A stretch of 64,000 nucleotides of DNA, from contig CAXMNC010000237.1 in the NCBI GenBank assembly GCA_964194625.1, forward strand, positions 129,861 to 193,860. The letters run 5' to 3'. Below are positions 36,801 to 44,699 of the stretch, piece by piece; within the stretch, counting starts at the first letter, position 1, and each line of letters opens with the position of its first letter. Origin of the DNA: SPGG2 sp964194625. Lineage in GTDB: Bacteria > Pseudomonadota > Gammaproteobacteria > Acidiferrobacterales > SPGG2. The notes under the pieces were generated by a model that saw nothing but the letters and a program-made list of their open reading frames with translations, was not told the DNA's origin and did not search any database. The translations under genes and the position numbers were made by a program.

Positions 36801-37847
36801 CTTTGGCTTAGCCCCACGCCCCGTCGCGCCCTCATCACGGATCTCACCGCCCGAACCGGTCGCCGCACCGGGATAAGGCGAGATCGCGGTAGGATGGTTG
36901 TGGGTCTCCACTTTCATCAAAATAGCAGTGTCATCCTCATGACATCCGTATTGCTGGCTAGTGGGATCAGGAAAAAAACGATCGATGCGAAAACCTTCAA
37001 TGACCGCTGCATTGTCGGTGTACGCGACCAGCGTGCCGCGCGGGTTGCGCGTATGGGACTCCTTGATCATGGCGAACAGTGAAGGACCAGGCCGACGACC
37101 ATTGATCAACCAGTCGGCGTTAAAGATTTTATGTCGGCAGTGTTCCGAGTTGGCCTGGGCAAACATCATGAGCTCTACATCCGTCGGATTGCGGGCCAGC
37201 CGCGTAAAGCTCTCCATCAAGTAGTCTATTTCGTCGGCAGACAATGCGAGGCCAAGGTCAGTGTTCGCCGCCTCGAGGGCCGATACGCCGTCGGTCAAAA
37301 CGTCGATTACCCTAAGGGGTGTAGGTACGGCATCACTAAATAATTCGTCGACCTCATCAAACCCCGCCAACACACTTTCCGTCATGCGATCATGAATCAA
37401 AGGTAGTACACGTTGACGCTCCTCGGGAGTCAGCGACACTTGCTCTGCCTTTTCGAAGTACCAAGCGATACCACGTTCTATTCGTACGACGGAATCCAGA
37501 CCACAGTGGCCGGCGATATCTGTCGCTTTACTGGCCCACGGAGAAATCGTCCCCAGTCGGGGAACGACCAATATCAAGTCACCTCGAGACACACTTGCGG
37601 GATGGCGCGGACCGTAGGTCAATAGTTGCTCCAATACAGACGTCTGCTCTGCGCTGAGGGGGCTGGGCGACGCAGCAAAATGCCAGTACTCGGCGCAAGC
37701 CTGCTTTAGATTGGGAATTACACCGGCAAACTCGCGCAAGAGCTTTTCAAGGCGAAACCCCGACAGCGCCGGCGCACCCCGCACCCGCAGAATATGGAAA
37801 GCCTCCTGGTTATCTTGAGGTTGGGCGGACGACTCAGGAGCTTTCAT
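33867..37847 (-). CDS. purL: Phosphoribosylformylglycinamidine synthase (large single-chain form)
   Basis: Fourth step of purine synthesis: FGAR plus glutamine and ATP to FGAM. The 1326-residue chain holds an N-terminal PurS-like part, two AIR-synthase-like halves (ANSEHCRHKIFNADW, ETHNHPTAISPYPGAATG, VGKDSLSMK), and a C-terminal class I glutamine amidotransferase with the catalytic Cys in GVCNGCQMM and His-Glu in MMPHPERVFR. This is the gamma-proteobacterial long form. The purL start is separated by 14 bases from the MBL gene stop upstream, so they may be co-transcribed. Confidence 0.97.
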   Translation of the reverse strand: MKAPESSAQPQDNQEAFHILRVRGAPALSGFRLEKLLREFAGVIPNLKQACAEYWHFAASPSPLSAEQTSVLEQLLTYGPRHPASVSRGDLILVVPRLGTISPWASKATDIAGHCGLDSVVRIERGIAWYFEKAEQVSLTPEERQRVLPLIHDRMTESVLAGFDEVDELFSDAVPTPLRVIDVLTDGVSALEAANTDLGLALSADEIDYLMESFTRLARNPTDVELMMFAQANSEHCRHKIFNADWLINGRRPGPSLFAMIKESHTRNPRGTLVAYTDNAAVIEGFRIDRFFPDPTSQQYGCHEDDTAILMKVETHNHPTAISPYPGAATGSGGEIRDEGATGRGAKPKAGITGFSVSNLLIPGAEQPWETDFGKPDRIASALDIMLAGPVGGAAFNNEFGRPNIGGYFRTFNQRIDGELRGYHKPIMLAGGLGNICARHVTKAPIPAGAKLIVIGGPAMLIGLGGGAASSLASGHSVEDLDFASVQRGNAEIQRRCQGVIDQCWWLNDGNPILSIHDVGAGGLSNALPELIEGAGRGGRFDLRAVPNDQPAMSPMEIWCNEAQERYVLAIKADDLEIFHKLCERERCPYAVIGETTTERHLVLNDSYFETTGDGKSNGDTRSKPIDLELSILFGKPPKLLRDVKRIRRKLPPFKTRGIDLDEAAHRVLRLPAVANKTFLITIGDRTVSGMVCRDQMVGPWQVPVADVAVTAGGYQTYCGEAMALGERTPLALIDPAASGRMALGEALTNLAAARIEKLLDVKLSANWMAAAGHAGEDAALYDTVRAVAAELCPALGISIPVGKDSLSMKTVWENEKGEAKQVTAPLSLIVSAFSPVVDVRKTLTPQLRTDRGDTDLILIDLAKKKNRLGGSALAQVYNQMGRECPDVDDPRVLRLFFHVIQALNELGFIVAYHDRSDGGLFATVCEMAFAGHTGVHIDLTTLGRNPVAVLFSEELGAVLQVPRERQRGIFGALKQAGLGRHAHVIGTLTGDDAITFTHKRRLIFRDTRVNLQRTWSETTFHMQTLRDNPKCAKEEYDRILDGADPGLGARLSFDPSEDIAAPFIANGARPRIAILREQGVNGHVEMAAAFDRAGFAAIDTTMSDIASKRVTLKDFGGLVACGGFSFGDVLGAGEGWAKSILFNSHVREEFAGFFEREDTFALGVCNGCQMMSNLRELIPGADRWPRFVRNHSEQFEARVCRVQTPDNPSIFLTGMAGSMIPIAVAHGEGRAELVHSDDAQCLIVDRLVALCFVDNRGGVTESYPYNPNGSPYGIAGLTTPDGRFTIMMPHPERVFRTVTNSWHSDEWGEDGPWLRIFRNARVWVG

Positions 37848-37861
37848 AAACTCGATAGCCT

Positions 37862-38638
37862 CTAGAATACGCGTGATAGGTTATGCCACGGCAAGCCACA
37901 TTCCTGATCGGCGACGTGGATCCAGCGAGATGTACAGCCAAGCACTTGGCTTAGTGCTGTGCGCGCTAATGCAGGCGTGTTGTTCGTATCACTGAGATGC
38001 GCTGCCACCAGATGTTGTAGTTTTGTATGATCAAGTGCATCGAGTATCTTGGCTGCCGCCGCATTATCGAGATGGCCCTGTTCGCCTCCTATACGCGCCT
38101 TTAATGATTGCGGATAGGGCCCGCCCCACAACATACTGTGATCGTGATTACACTCGAGTATTAGTCCATGGCAACCGCTCAGGGTAGCTTCGATATGCGG
38201 CGTACTACGGCCAGTATCCGTCAATATCCCGAGACGTAAGTCGCCATTAGAGAATACGAACTGATTAGGTTCGAGTGCGTCGTGAGGGACGGGAAATGGT
38301 GTAACCAAGATCTCGTCAATGGCAAAAGTTTGATGCGGATCGAACAGCCTGGTCACCGGTAGCGGCCCGACCCGAGCTTTGATCATGCGGAACGTACCGG
38401 CGGTCATCCACAAGGGTAAGTTGAAACGGCGCGCCAACCAACCAACACCTTTCGCATGGTCACCATGCTCATGGGTCAGGACGATGGCCGTCAGGTCCCA
38501 AGCCTCTTTACCCAACCGCCGCAGCCGCGCCATAGTCTCTTTGAGTGAAAAGCCACAGTCGACCATGATGCAGGTCGCGCCGCACTCGACGAGAGTAGCA
38601 TTACCCCGGCTACCGCTGCCGAGAGACGCAAATCGCAT
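37862..38638 (-). CDS. MBL-fold metallohydrolase (YycJ/WalJ-like)
   Basis: Metallo-beta-lactamase-fold hydrolase of 258 residues. The metal-binding HxHxDH motif is LTHEHGDHAKG near residue 55; other ligands lie in TDTGRST and LILECNHD. The N-terminal MRFASLGSGSRGNATLVE is typical of the YycJ/WalJ group, linked in Firmicutes to DNA metabolism, but its substrate here is unknown. It sits between bamC and purL on the same strand. Confidence 0.88.
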   Translation of the reverse strand: MRFASLGSGSRGNATLVECGATCIMVDCGFSLKETMARLRRLGKEAWDLTAIVLTHEHGDHAKGVGWLARRFNLPLWMTAGTFRMIKARVGPLPVTRLFDPHQTFAIDEILVTPFPVPHDALEPNQFVFSNGDLRLGILTDTGRSTPHIEATLSGCHGLILECNHDHSMLWGGPYPQSLKARIGGEQGHLDNAAAAKILDALDHTKLQHLVAAHLSDTNNTPALARTALSQVLGCTSRWIHVADQECGLPWHNLSRVF

Positions 38639-38674
38639 AGCAGGTCGCTTTGCGGTCAGCCGCTACCTACCTTT

Positions 38675-39784
38675 TCACTTTAGTTGCTCATAAAGCAGGC
38701 TAAGGATTTGTTCACTGGTCTTGGGTGCGCTGGGAGCCCCATTTTGATCGAATACTTCGATTGTAGTACCGTTTTCGACCGGCTTTAGTGCTACTTGATA
38801 TTCTTCTGCGGCCTCCTTTTGTTTTTTCTTCTTTCTCTTTTTCTTTTTTGTGTCCTCGTCCGGATCTACATAGCGTATATAGTACGTCCACCTCGAGCGG
38901 TCGCGATCTTCAACCGTAAATCCGATGCGGTCTAACGACAAGCCAACCCGCCGCCATGCGCGTTCTTGGCTGTCGAATAAATTTAGGGCTGGAAATCCCG
39001 ATTCACTACGCCCCATAGTCGCTTGCGCCGGCGGTGGCGCGGCATCTAGCACGGCAACCGCCCGCGGCGCCGTCACCCCAATGTGCAACATGAGTAGGCG
39101 CAGCATTTCCGCTTCGAGCTCGGGGTCCGACGGGCGCGGCTTCCATCGGAATAGGATGTCGCTCTCTTTTAGCGGGGCATTCGGATCCAGACCAGAAGCC
39201 ACTACTATCTGTTGCATACCTCGATGGCTCAAGTAGACCTCCGTCGTCCCCGGTACCTCGCCGCGTTCGAGTCGGATACGATACTTGTCCATCAGACCCG
39301 AACCACTCCCGCCACTCAGCTTGCTGAGAAATCCCCCGATCCCGCTGCCAATGTTCGCCCTGTTCTCCGCCCAGTCACTCTCGAGGATCCCGGCCTCAGG
39401 GCGCTCTTTCGCCACCGTCAACCCAACACTGTCGATAAAGTCGCGCGTTTGCGGCCAGAGCTTCTCGGCCTCGGCCTTAACGACTAACCACCTCTGTGTG
39501 CCCGCACGTTCGAGTTTCACATTACCGAACGTCGGAAGCAGGCCCGCGAACTGCTCTTTGCTGCCTTGCTGTTGTTGTGCCTCGAACTCTGAATAGGTTG
39601 CCGTCCCGGACTGGACGCTAGAACTTTGGGGTAACGTGCTCAAACCCGGGGGAATCTCCAGCGGCGGCAACGTTCGCGCAGAGTCGTAGTCGACCTTCTT
39701 GCGACCTTTGTTACCCCCACATCCACTGGCAAGGGCAACTACCAATAGGCCGATCACTAAGCCGACAGCGCCGGTGTTTCTCAT
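38675..39784 (-). CDS. bamC: Outer membrane assembly lipoprotein BamC
   Basis: Lipoprotein of the BAM complex that inserts beta-barrels into the outer membrane. The signal ends in LASGCGG with C22 lipidated. The unstructured N-terminal DYDSARTLPPLEIPPGLS-like segment that contacts BamD follows, then two helix-grip domains. The second domain holds an unusual lysine-rich insert (KKKKRKKKKQKE) near residue 315. It is followed on the same strand side by dapA upstream, the classical dapA-bamC order, 33 bases apart. Confidence 0.9.
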   Translation of the reverse strand: MRNTGAVGLVIGLLVVALASGCGGNKGRKKVDYDSARTLPPLEIPPGLSTLPQSSSVQSGTATYSEFEAQQQQGSKEQFAGLLPTFGNVKLERAGTQRWLVVKAEAEKLWPQTRDFIDSVGLTVAKERPEAGILESDWAENRANIGSGIGGFLSKLSGGSGSGLMDKYRIRLERGEVPGTTEVYLSHRGMQQIVVASGLDPNAPLKESDILFRWKPRPSDPELEAEMLRLLMLHIGVTAPRAVAVLDAAPPPAQATMGRSESGFPALNLFDSQERAWRRVGLSLDRIGFTVEDRDRSRWTYYIRYVDPDEDTKKKKRKKKKQKEAAEEYQVALKPVENGTTIEVFDQNGAPSAPKTSEQILSLLYEQLK

Positions 39785-39816
39785 TGTATGAGGGTCACGA
39801 AAATCAAACGTATTGA

Positions 39817-40692
39817 CTAGATAATCCCGGCATCGCGCAAAGCAGCGCGCACGGTTTCGTGGTGTTCGCTGGCAAGCGGCGTCAATGGTAGCCGGATGCC
39901 GCCTTCAATCATCCCCATTTCCTTCAAAGCCCATTTGACTGGAATAGGGTTGGACTCTGCGAATAACCCCTTGTGTGCACTCATCAACCGATCGTTGATG
40001 GCGCGCGCACCAGCTTCGTCGCCCTTGAGCGCAGCCTTACACATGTCGCTCATCTGGCGTGGCGCTACGTTGGCCGTCACCGATATGACGCCCTGTCCAC
40101 CTGCTAGTATCAGGTCCAACGCAGTCGCATCGTCGCCCGAATATACTTCCATTGAGTCCCCGCAAGCTTGCGTAATCTTCGGAACACGCGAAATGTCCGC
40201 GCTCGCTTCCTTAACGCCCACTATATTGGGAATAGCGGCGAGCCGGATGATGGTATCCGGTAACATATCGCAAGCCGTGCGGCCCGGTACGTTATATAAG
40301 ATCTGCGTGATAGGTACGGATTCGGCGACGGCTTTATAGTGCTGGTAAAGACCCTCTTGTGTCGGCTTATTATAGTAAGGTGTCACCAGCAGGCAGGCGT
40401 CGGCACGAGCCTCGCGCGCAAACCGTGTCAGCTCGATAGCCTCAGAGGTAGAGTTGGCACCGGTGCCCGCGATCACCGGGATTCGGCCACCGACGTGCTC
40501 CACGCAATGCCGGATAATCTCACAGTGCTCATCCACAGACACGGTAGCTGATTCGCCGGTCGTCCCTACCGCAATGATGGCATCTGTACCATTCTCGATA
40601 TGAAAGTCGATTAGACGATGTAGGGCAGATACATCCAACGAACCGTCGTCCCGCATCGGCGTAACCAATGCAACCATACTACCTTTGAACAT
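39817..40692 (-). CDS. dapA: 4-hydroxy-tetrahydrodipicolinate synthase
   Basis: Condenses pyruvate with aspartate semialdehyde, the first committed step to diaminopimelate and lysine. The Schiff-base lysine is in GVKEASAD. GTTGESATV and LVTPYYNKPTQEGLYQH are active-site motifs. The ATG at 40692 gives the family's usual MFKGSMVALVTPM opening and 291 residues; GAGG is found upstream, whereas the longer in-frame start adds 19 atypical residues. It precedes bamC. Confidence 0.96.
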   Translation of the reverse strand: MFKGSMVALVTPMRDDGSLDVSALHRLIDFHIENGTDAIIAVGTTGESATVSVDEHCEIIRHCVEHVGGRIPVIAGTGANSTSEAIELTRFAREARADACLLVTPYYNKPTQEGLYQHYKAVAESVPITQILYNVPGRTACDMLPDTIIRLAAIPNIVGVKEASADISRVPKITQACGDSMEVYSGDDATALDLILAGGQGVISVTANVAPRQMSDMCKAALKGDEAGARAINDRLMSAHKGLFAESNPIPVKWALKEMGMIEGGIRLPLTPLASEHHETVRAALRDAGII

Positions 40693-40876
40693 AGCGCGCG
40701 TGGCCTCGCGGATAACACTAATGTCCAAATAGTACTTTCCTGTCCACATGTTGACAAGTAAACACGCTCAAACCGCGGTTTTTCGGTCCGCCACCGGCGT
40801 TGCGGGGAGGTGCGTGCTCACCCAACGGCAAAGGGTACAATACACATCAGCCCCATCATGCCGACATTCGAAACCA

Positions 40877-42076
40877 ATGATTAAATCGCTACAACGACTG
40901 TTATACGGGTTGATTCTTTGCGCGACTCTGCCGGGTTACGCGGCGGTCTGCGACGAGATGAAGACCGAGGGATCGATTCCATCCATTACGCTGAAGGAAA
41001 TTGCAGGCGGCCTAAGGAAGCCCGTCCAGCTGACACATGCTGGTGACGGGAGCCGTCGATTGTTTGTGGTTGAGCAACAAGGGATTATCCGCATCATAAA
41101 AAATGGAGTCTTGGATTCGGCCCCGTTTCTGGATATTCGTGACCGCGTAAGTAGTGGTGGTGAAAAGGGCCTGCTCAGCGTCGCGTTTCACCCAAGGTAT
41201 AAGAACAACGGTTTGCTCTATGTTAACTACACCACTCGACAGAATGGCCTACTTAACTACATCACTCGACAGAATGGCCTACAAACCATAATCGCCGAAT
41301 TCAAGCGCACTAGCGTCAATCGCGCCAATCCAGCGAGGGAGAGAGTTCTGCTAAAGGTCCGCCAGCCTTGGGGCAACCACAATGGCGGCCAACTTGCCTT
41401 TGGTCCAGATAGATACTTATACGTCGGTATGGGCGATGGTGGCGCGGCTAACGACCCCGATGATAACGGACAGCGGTTGACAACATTGTTGGGCGCGATG
41501 CTACGCATCGATGTAGACAAAAAAGCGTCCAGTCGATCGTACGGCATCCCCTCGGACAATCCGTTCGTGGGACAAGCAAACGCCCGCGACGAGATTTGGG
41601 TCTACGGATTACGAAACCCATGGCGGTTTTCCTTCGACGCGGCAAATGGGGTTTTGTATCTTGCCGATGTCGGCCAGAATCGATTCGAGGAAATCGACAT
41701 CATCGAGAAAGGCCATAACTATGGCTGGAATATTATGGAGGGAAACATCTGCACCCCCGATGTGAACCGCCAATGCGACCGATCAGGTCTCACCTCTCCA
41801 ATTTTTGTCTATCCACAGCCAGAGGGGTTTTCTATAACCGGCGGTTTTGTCTATCGAGGTACGAAAATCCCTGCCCTTTGCGGTACCTATATCTATGGCG
41901 ACTATGTGACAAAAAAAATATGGGGACTGCGCTATGACGGTAAGAAAGTTACTAATCAACGGCAACTCGTAAAATCACGCTATTCGATCAGCAGTTTTGG
42001 TCAAGACGAGGCTCTAGAGCTCTACGTTGTCGACCACGGCGGAAAGATCCTAAAGATTGTCGCTGCCGAAAACTAA
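40877..42076 (+). CDS. PQQ-dependent (glucose/sorbosone-type) sugar dehydrogenase
   Basis: Secreted beta-propeller protein of the soluble aldose sugar dehydrogenase (GSDH) family, 399 residues. A signal peptide (RLLYGLILCATLPGYA) precedes the propeller. The motifs EKGLLSVAFHP, GNHNGGQLAFGPD, YVGMGDGG, YGLRNPWRFSFD and ADVGQNRFEEID are family marks that surround PQQ and calcium. The ATG at 40877 gives a clean signal peptide. A 30-base in-frame tandem duplication at 41223-41282 inserts ten residues after LLYVNY. Substrate is unknown. It runs into the end of the convergent AMMECR1 gene (4-base overlap). Confidence 0.85.
   Translation: MIKSLQRLLYGLILCATLPGYAAVCDEMKTEGSIPSITLKEIAGGLRKPVQLTHAGDGSRRLFVVEQQGIIRIIKNGVLDSAPFLDIRDRVSSGGEKGLLSVAFHPRYKNNGLLYVNYTTRQNGLLNYITRQNGLQTIIAEFKRTSVNRANPARERVLLKVRQPWGNHNGGQLAFGPDRYLYVGMGDGGAANDPDDNGQRLTTLLGAMLRIDVDKKASSRSYGIPSDNPFVGQANARDEIWVYGLRNPWRFSFDAANGVLYLADVGQNRFEEIDIIEKGHNYGWNIMEGNICTPDVNRQCDRSGLTSPIFVYPQPEGFSITGGFVYRGTKIPALCGTYIYGDYVTKKIWGLRYDGKKVTNQRQLVKSRYSISSFGQDEALELYVVDHGGKILKIVAAEN
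41223..41282 (+). repeat. 30-base tandem duplication inside the sugar dehydrogenase gene
   Basis: Two adjacent 30-base units (41223-41252 and 41253-41282) differ at one base. In protein they read NYTTRQNGLL and NYITRQNGLQ, so the frame is kept. Confidence 0.9.
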
Positions 42077-42684
42077 CGACATTTCTTTGAGCTCACTCGA
42101 GAAGACATGGATTCGGTTGTATACCGTTGTACCTTCATCGTCTCCGACCAATGATCCGAAGACAGTCCTGCTTTGCACTTAAGTTGTTGCACAAATTGCT
42201 GCGGATCCGGCAACGCTTCCCAAACACTGGGCAGATAGGTTGCGCGAGAAGCTCCGTCTTCTAGAATCACACCATCAATACCGGGACGCAATCGTCGCAC
42301 CAGCTCATCCTCGGAGGCACACTCAATAGTCTCCGGCGAGCTTAAGACAGAGATATGAATGTGCAGATTCTCGAACTCTTCCTGCGTCAAGGCACTAAAA
42401 CGTGGATCATCAAACGCAGCGGCACGGGCATTCTTTACCACATCAATAGCAAGCGCCCGTTTTATCGCTAATGAACCAATACAACCACGAAGCTGGTCGC
42501 GTACGTTTATCGTTACAAAACTGGCACCGGAGTCTCTCAACACCCGCGAATAAACGGCGAGATCAACCTCGAGCTGGGTACCCTTCAGACCCATCTCAAT
42601 AGAATCGGCGGCGAGCTCCAGGAGATCATGTTGATCACCGCTCGACAGAGTTTCAGCCAGATTCTTCAAACACGTAGGCCCCAT
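42073..42684 (-). CDS. amrA: AmmeMemoRadiSam system protein A (AMMECR1 domain)
   Basis: Cytosolic AMMECR1-family protein of about 203 residues. FVTINVRDQLRGCIGSLA (about residues 60-77 of the longer frame) is the diagnostic block, and AAAFDDPRFSALTQEEF follows. The start is uncertain: the ATG at 42684 overlaps the end of the Memo gene by 32 bases; a later TTG would also fit. The function of the family is not established; in prokaryotes it occurs with a Memo-like protein and a radical SAM enzyme, both present next to it. Confidence 0.88.
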   Translation of the reverse strand: MGPTCLKNLAETLSSGDQHDLLELAADSIEMGLKGTQLEVDLAVYSRVLRDSGASFVTINVRDQLRGCIGSLAIKRALAIDVVKNARAAAFDDPRFSALTQEEFENLHIHISVLSSPETIECASEDELVRRLRPGIDGVILEDGASRATYLPSVWEALPDPQQFVQQLKCKAGLSSDHWSETMKVQRYTTESMSSRVSSKKCR

Positions 42685-43447
42685 AGCCGACAACCTGGTC
42701 ACGCGGCCCAGCGGTATCACCAGAATTTCGCAGATCGATCGTTGTCACGCTCATTCCCCGTTTACGCGCTACATGAAGTAGGCCGTTTATCGGCATCCGG
42801 CCACAGGCATGTTCGTACAGAATGTCCTCGGCCCGCAGTTGTTCGATCGCCCGCGACGTGGCGTTATCCAAGCGACAGGCGCTTTCGTAGGAATGGTAGT
42901 GGCTGAGATCGGAGCTTATGACGATCAATGTCTCGGGCCCACCCCACAGCCGCTCTAGCACCTCGCCGACGTCGCTTGGTGATGCTTGACCTACCGCCAG
43001 CGGTACCAGCGTAAACTCCGCAAGTACGGTTTGCAGAAACGGCAGATGCACTTCCAGGCTGTGCTCTGACTCATGGGCAGCATCCATCACTTCCACTTGC
43101 GGCAGATCCGCAATCATGGCCACTGCCTTCTTGTCGACAGGTATGTTACCGAGTGGTGTTGCCAGGCTGTCAACACTGGGTAATGCAAGGCTCGCGACGG
43201 CAACCCGATGTGCCGGTCCGAGCAAGATGACGCGCGTGATCGTGTCGCGTGCCGGGGCGATACGGGCGTAGGCGCTTGCCGCCACCGGACCCGAATAAAC
43301 GAACCCGGCGTGCGGCGCGATGAGCGCCTTCGGGACTGGTCCGCTGGTCTTTGCAGCGCCGAGATACTCGTCTATTGTCGCCTTTAGCTCGGCGGGATTG
43401 GCAGGGTAAAACGTGCCTGCGACGGCTGGATTGCGCACCGTGATCAT
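42653..43447 (-). CDS. amrB: AmmeMemoRadiSam system protein B (Memo-like)
   Basis: Memo family protein (264 aa), similar in fold to extradiol dioxygenases. Key segments: RNPAVAGTFYPANPAEL at the start, IAPHAGFVYSGPVAASAY, VILLGPAHRV, AHESEHSLEVHLPFLQ and VISSDLSHYH, which supply the metal-binding histidines. It overlaps the AMMECR1 gene at its 3' end and is divergent from the radical SAM gene. The human relative MEMO1 binds copper; the bacterial role is unknown. Confidence 0.92.
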   Translation of the reverse strand: MITVRNPAVAGTFYPANPAELKATIDEYLGAAKTSGPVPKALIAPHAGFVYSGPVAASAYARIAPARDTITRVILLGPAHRVAVASLALPSVDSLATPLGNIPVDKKAVAMIADLPQVEVMDAAHESEHSLEVHLPFLQTVLAEFTLVPLAVGQASPSDVGEVLERLWGGPETLIVISSDLSHYHSYESACRLDNATSRAIEQLRAEDILYEHACGRMPINGLLHVARKRGMSVTTIDLRNSGDTAGPRDQVVGYGAYVFEESG

Positions 43448-43552
43448 CGTCTTCTCCGTCCTCTACCTTGCGACTAAAGAACCTGTTTTGCAAGCGATAG
43501 GTGTATAATCCAGCTGTTACCTCTTCGAGTGGGCGCCGACGCCTCATCGTCG

Positions 43553-44650
43553 ATGAATCACCAAGATATAGGCCCAACAGTACCGGGCAAATACTGGCAC
43601 AAGCTAGCGGACGGCCGTATTCAGTGCGATCTGTGCCCACGTTACTGCAAGTTGCGCGACGGTCAACGGGGTCTTTGCTTCGTACGTGCTCACCAAGACG
43701 CACAGATCGTCCTCACCTCCTATGGGCGCTCGAGCGGGTTCTGCGTCGACCCTATCGAAAAGAAACCGCTTAACCACTACTTGCCTGGCACACCGATTCT
43801 TTCTTTTGGTACGGCTGGCTGTAATCTCGCGTGCAAGTTTTGTCAGAACTGGGACATCAGTAAGTCGCGCGAGATCGACACCCTAGCGGATCACGCAACC
43901 CCGGCAACCATCGCCAAGGCCGCCCAACAGCTTGGCTGTCGCAGTGTTGCTTATACCTATAATGATCCCGTTATCTTTCTGGAATATGCGGTCGACGTGG
44001 CAGCCGCTTGTCACGAGCACAACGTCAAATCGATTGCAGTCACCGCTGGATATATTACCGACGTGGCACGTGCAGAGTTCTACCAAGCGATGGATGCGGC
44101 CAACGTCGATCTCAAGGCATTCACGGAGGGGTTTTATTACAAGATTTGCGGCGGCCATTTGCAACCGGTGCTCGACACGCTGAAATATCTCAAACACGAG
44201 ACAGACGTCTGGTTTGAGATTACCACGCTACTAATTCCGGGAGAGAACGACTCGGACAGGGAGCTTGAGGAAATGACGCAGTGGGTAGTGGAGAACGTCG
44301 GCCCGGATGTACCTTGGCACTTCACCGCCTTTCACCCCGATTGGAAGATGATGGACAAGACCCGCACACCACCCAGTACGCTCACTCGCGCCCGTCGGAT
44401 CGCCGCCAAGAATGGGGTGCGCTATGCCTACACGGGCAACGTACACGATGAGGCCGGTGGCAGCACTTACTGCCATCAATGCGGTAAGAAGTTGATTGGT
44501 CGAGACTGGTATGTCATCACCGCATGGAATCTCACTGAAGACGGGCATTGCCCTAATTGTGATACGAAGCTAGCGGGCGTATTAGAGGCCAAGCCAGGTA
44601 GCTGGGGCGCCCGGCGGCTACCGGTGCGACTCAAAGACTTTGCAGCTTAG
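43553..44650 (+). CDS. amrS: AmmeMemoRadiSam system radical SAM enzyme
   Basis: Radical SAM enzyme related to pyruvate formate-lyase activators. The three cluster cysteines are in CNLACKFCQNWDISK. N-terminal cysteines (CDLCPRYCKL) and two C-terminal pairs (CHQCG, CPNCD) suggest more metal sites. The chosen ATG at 43553 yields 365 residues; a GTG at 43529 is possible. With the divergent Memo and AMMECR1 genes it completes the trio after which the system is named. The target of modification is unknown. Confidence 0.92.
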   Translation: MNHQDIGPTVPGKYWHKLADGRIQCDLCPRYCKLRDGQRGLCFVRAHQDAQIVLTSYGRSSGFCVDPIEKKPLNHYLPGTPILSFGTAGCNLACKFCQNWDISKSREIDTLADHATPATIAKAAQQLGCRSVAYTYNDPVIFLEYAVDVAAACHEHNVKSIAVTAGYITDVARAEFYQAMDAANVDLKAFTEGFYYKICGGHLQPVLDTLKYLKHETDVWFEITTLLIPGENDSDRELEEMTQWVVENVGPDVPWHFTAFHPDWKMMDKTRTPPSTLTRARRIAAKNGVRYAYTGNVHDEAGGSTYCHQCGKKLIGRDWYVITAWNLTEDGHCPNCDTKLAGVLEAKPGSWGARRLPVRLKDFAA

Positions 44651-44699
44651 GATTGGGGGTACGCCACCTAAAAGGTTGCAGAAGTTTACGGCAGAAATT

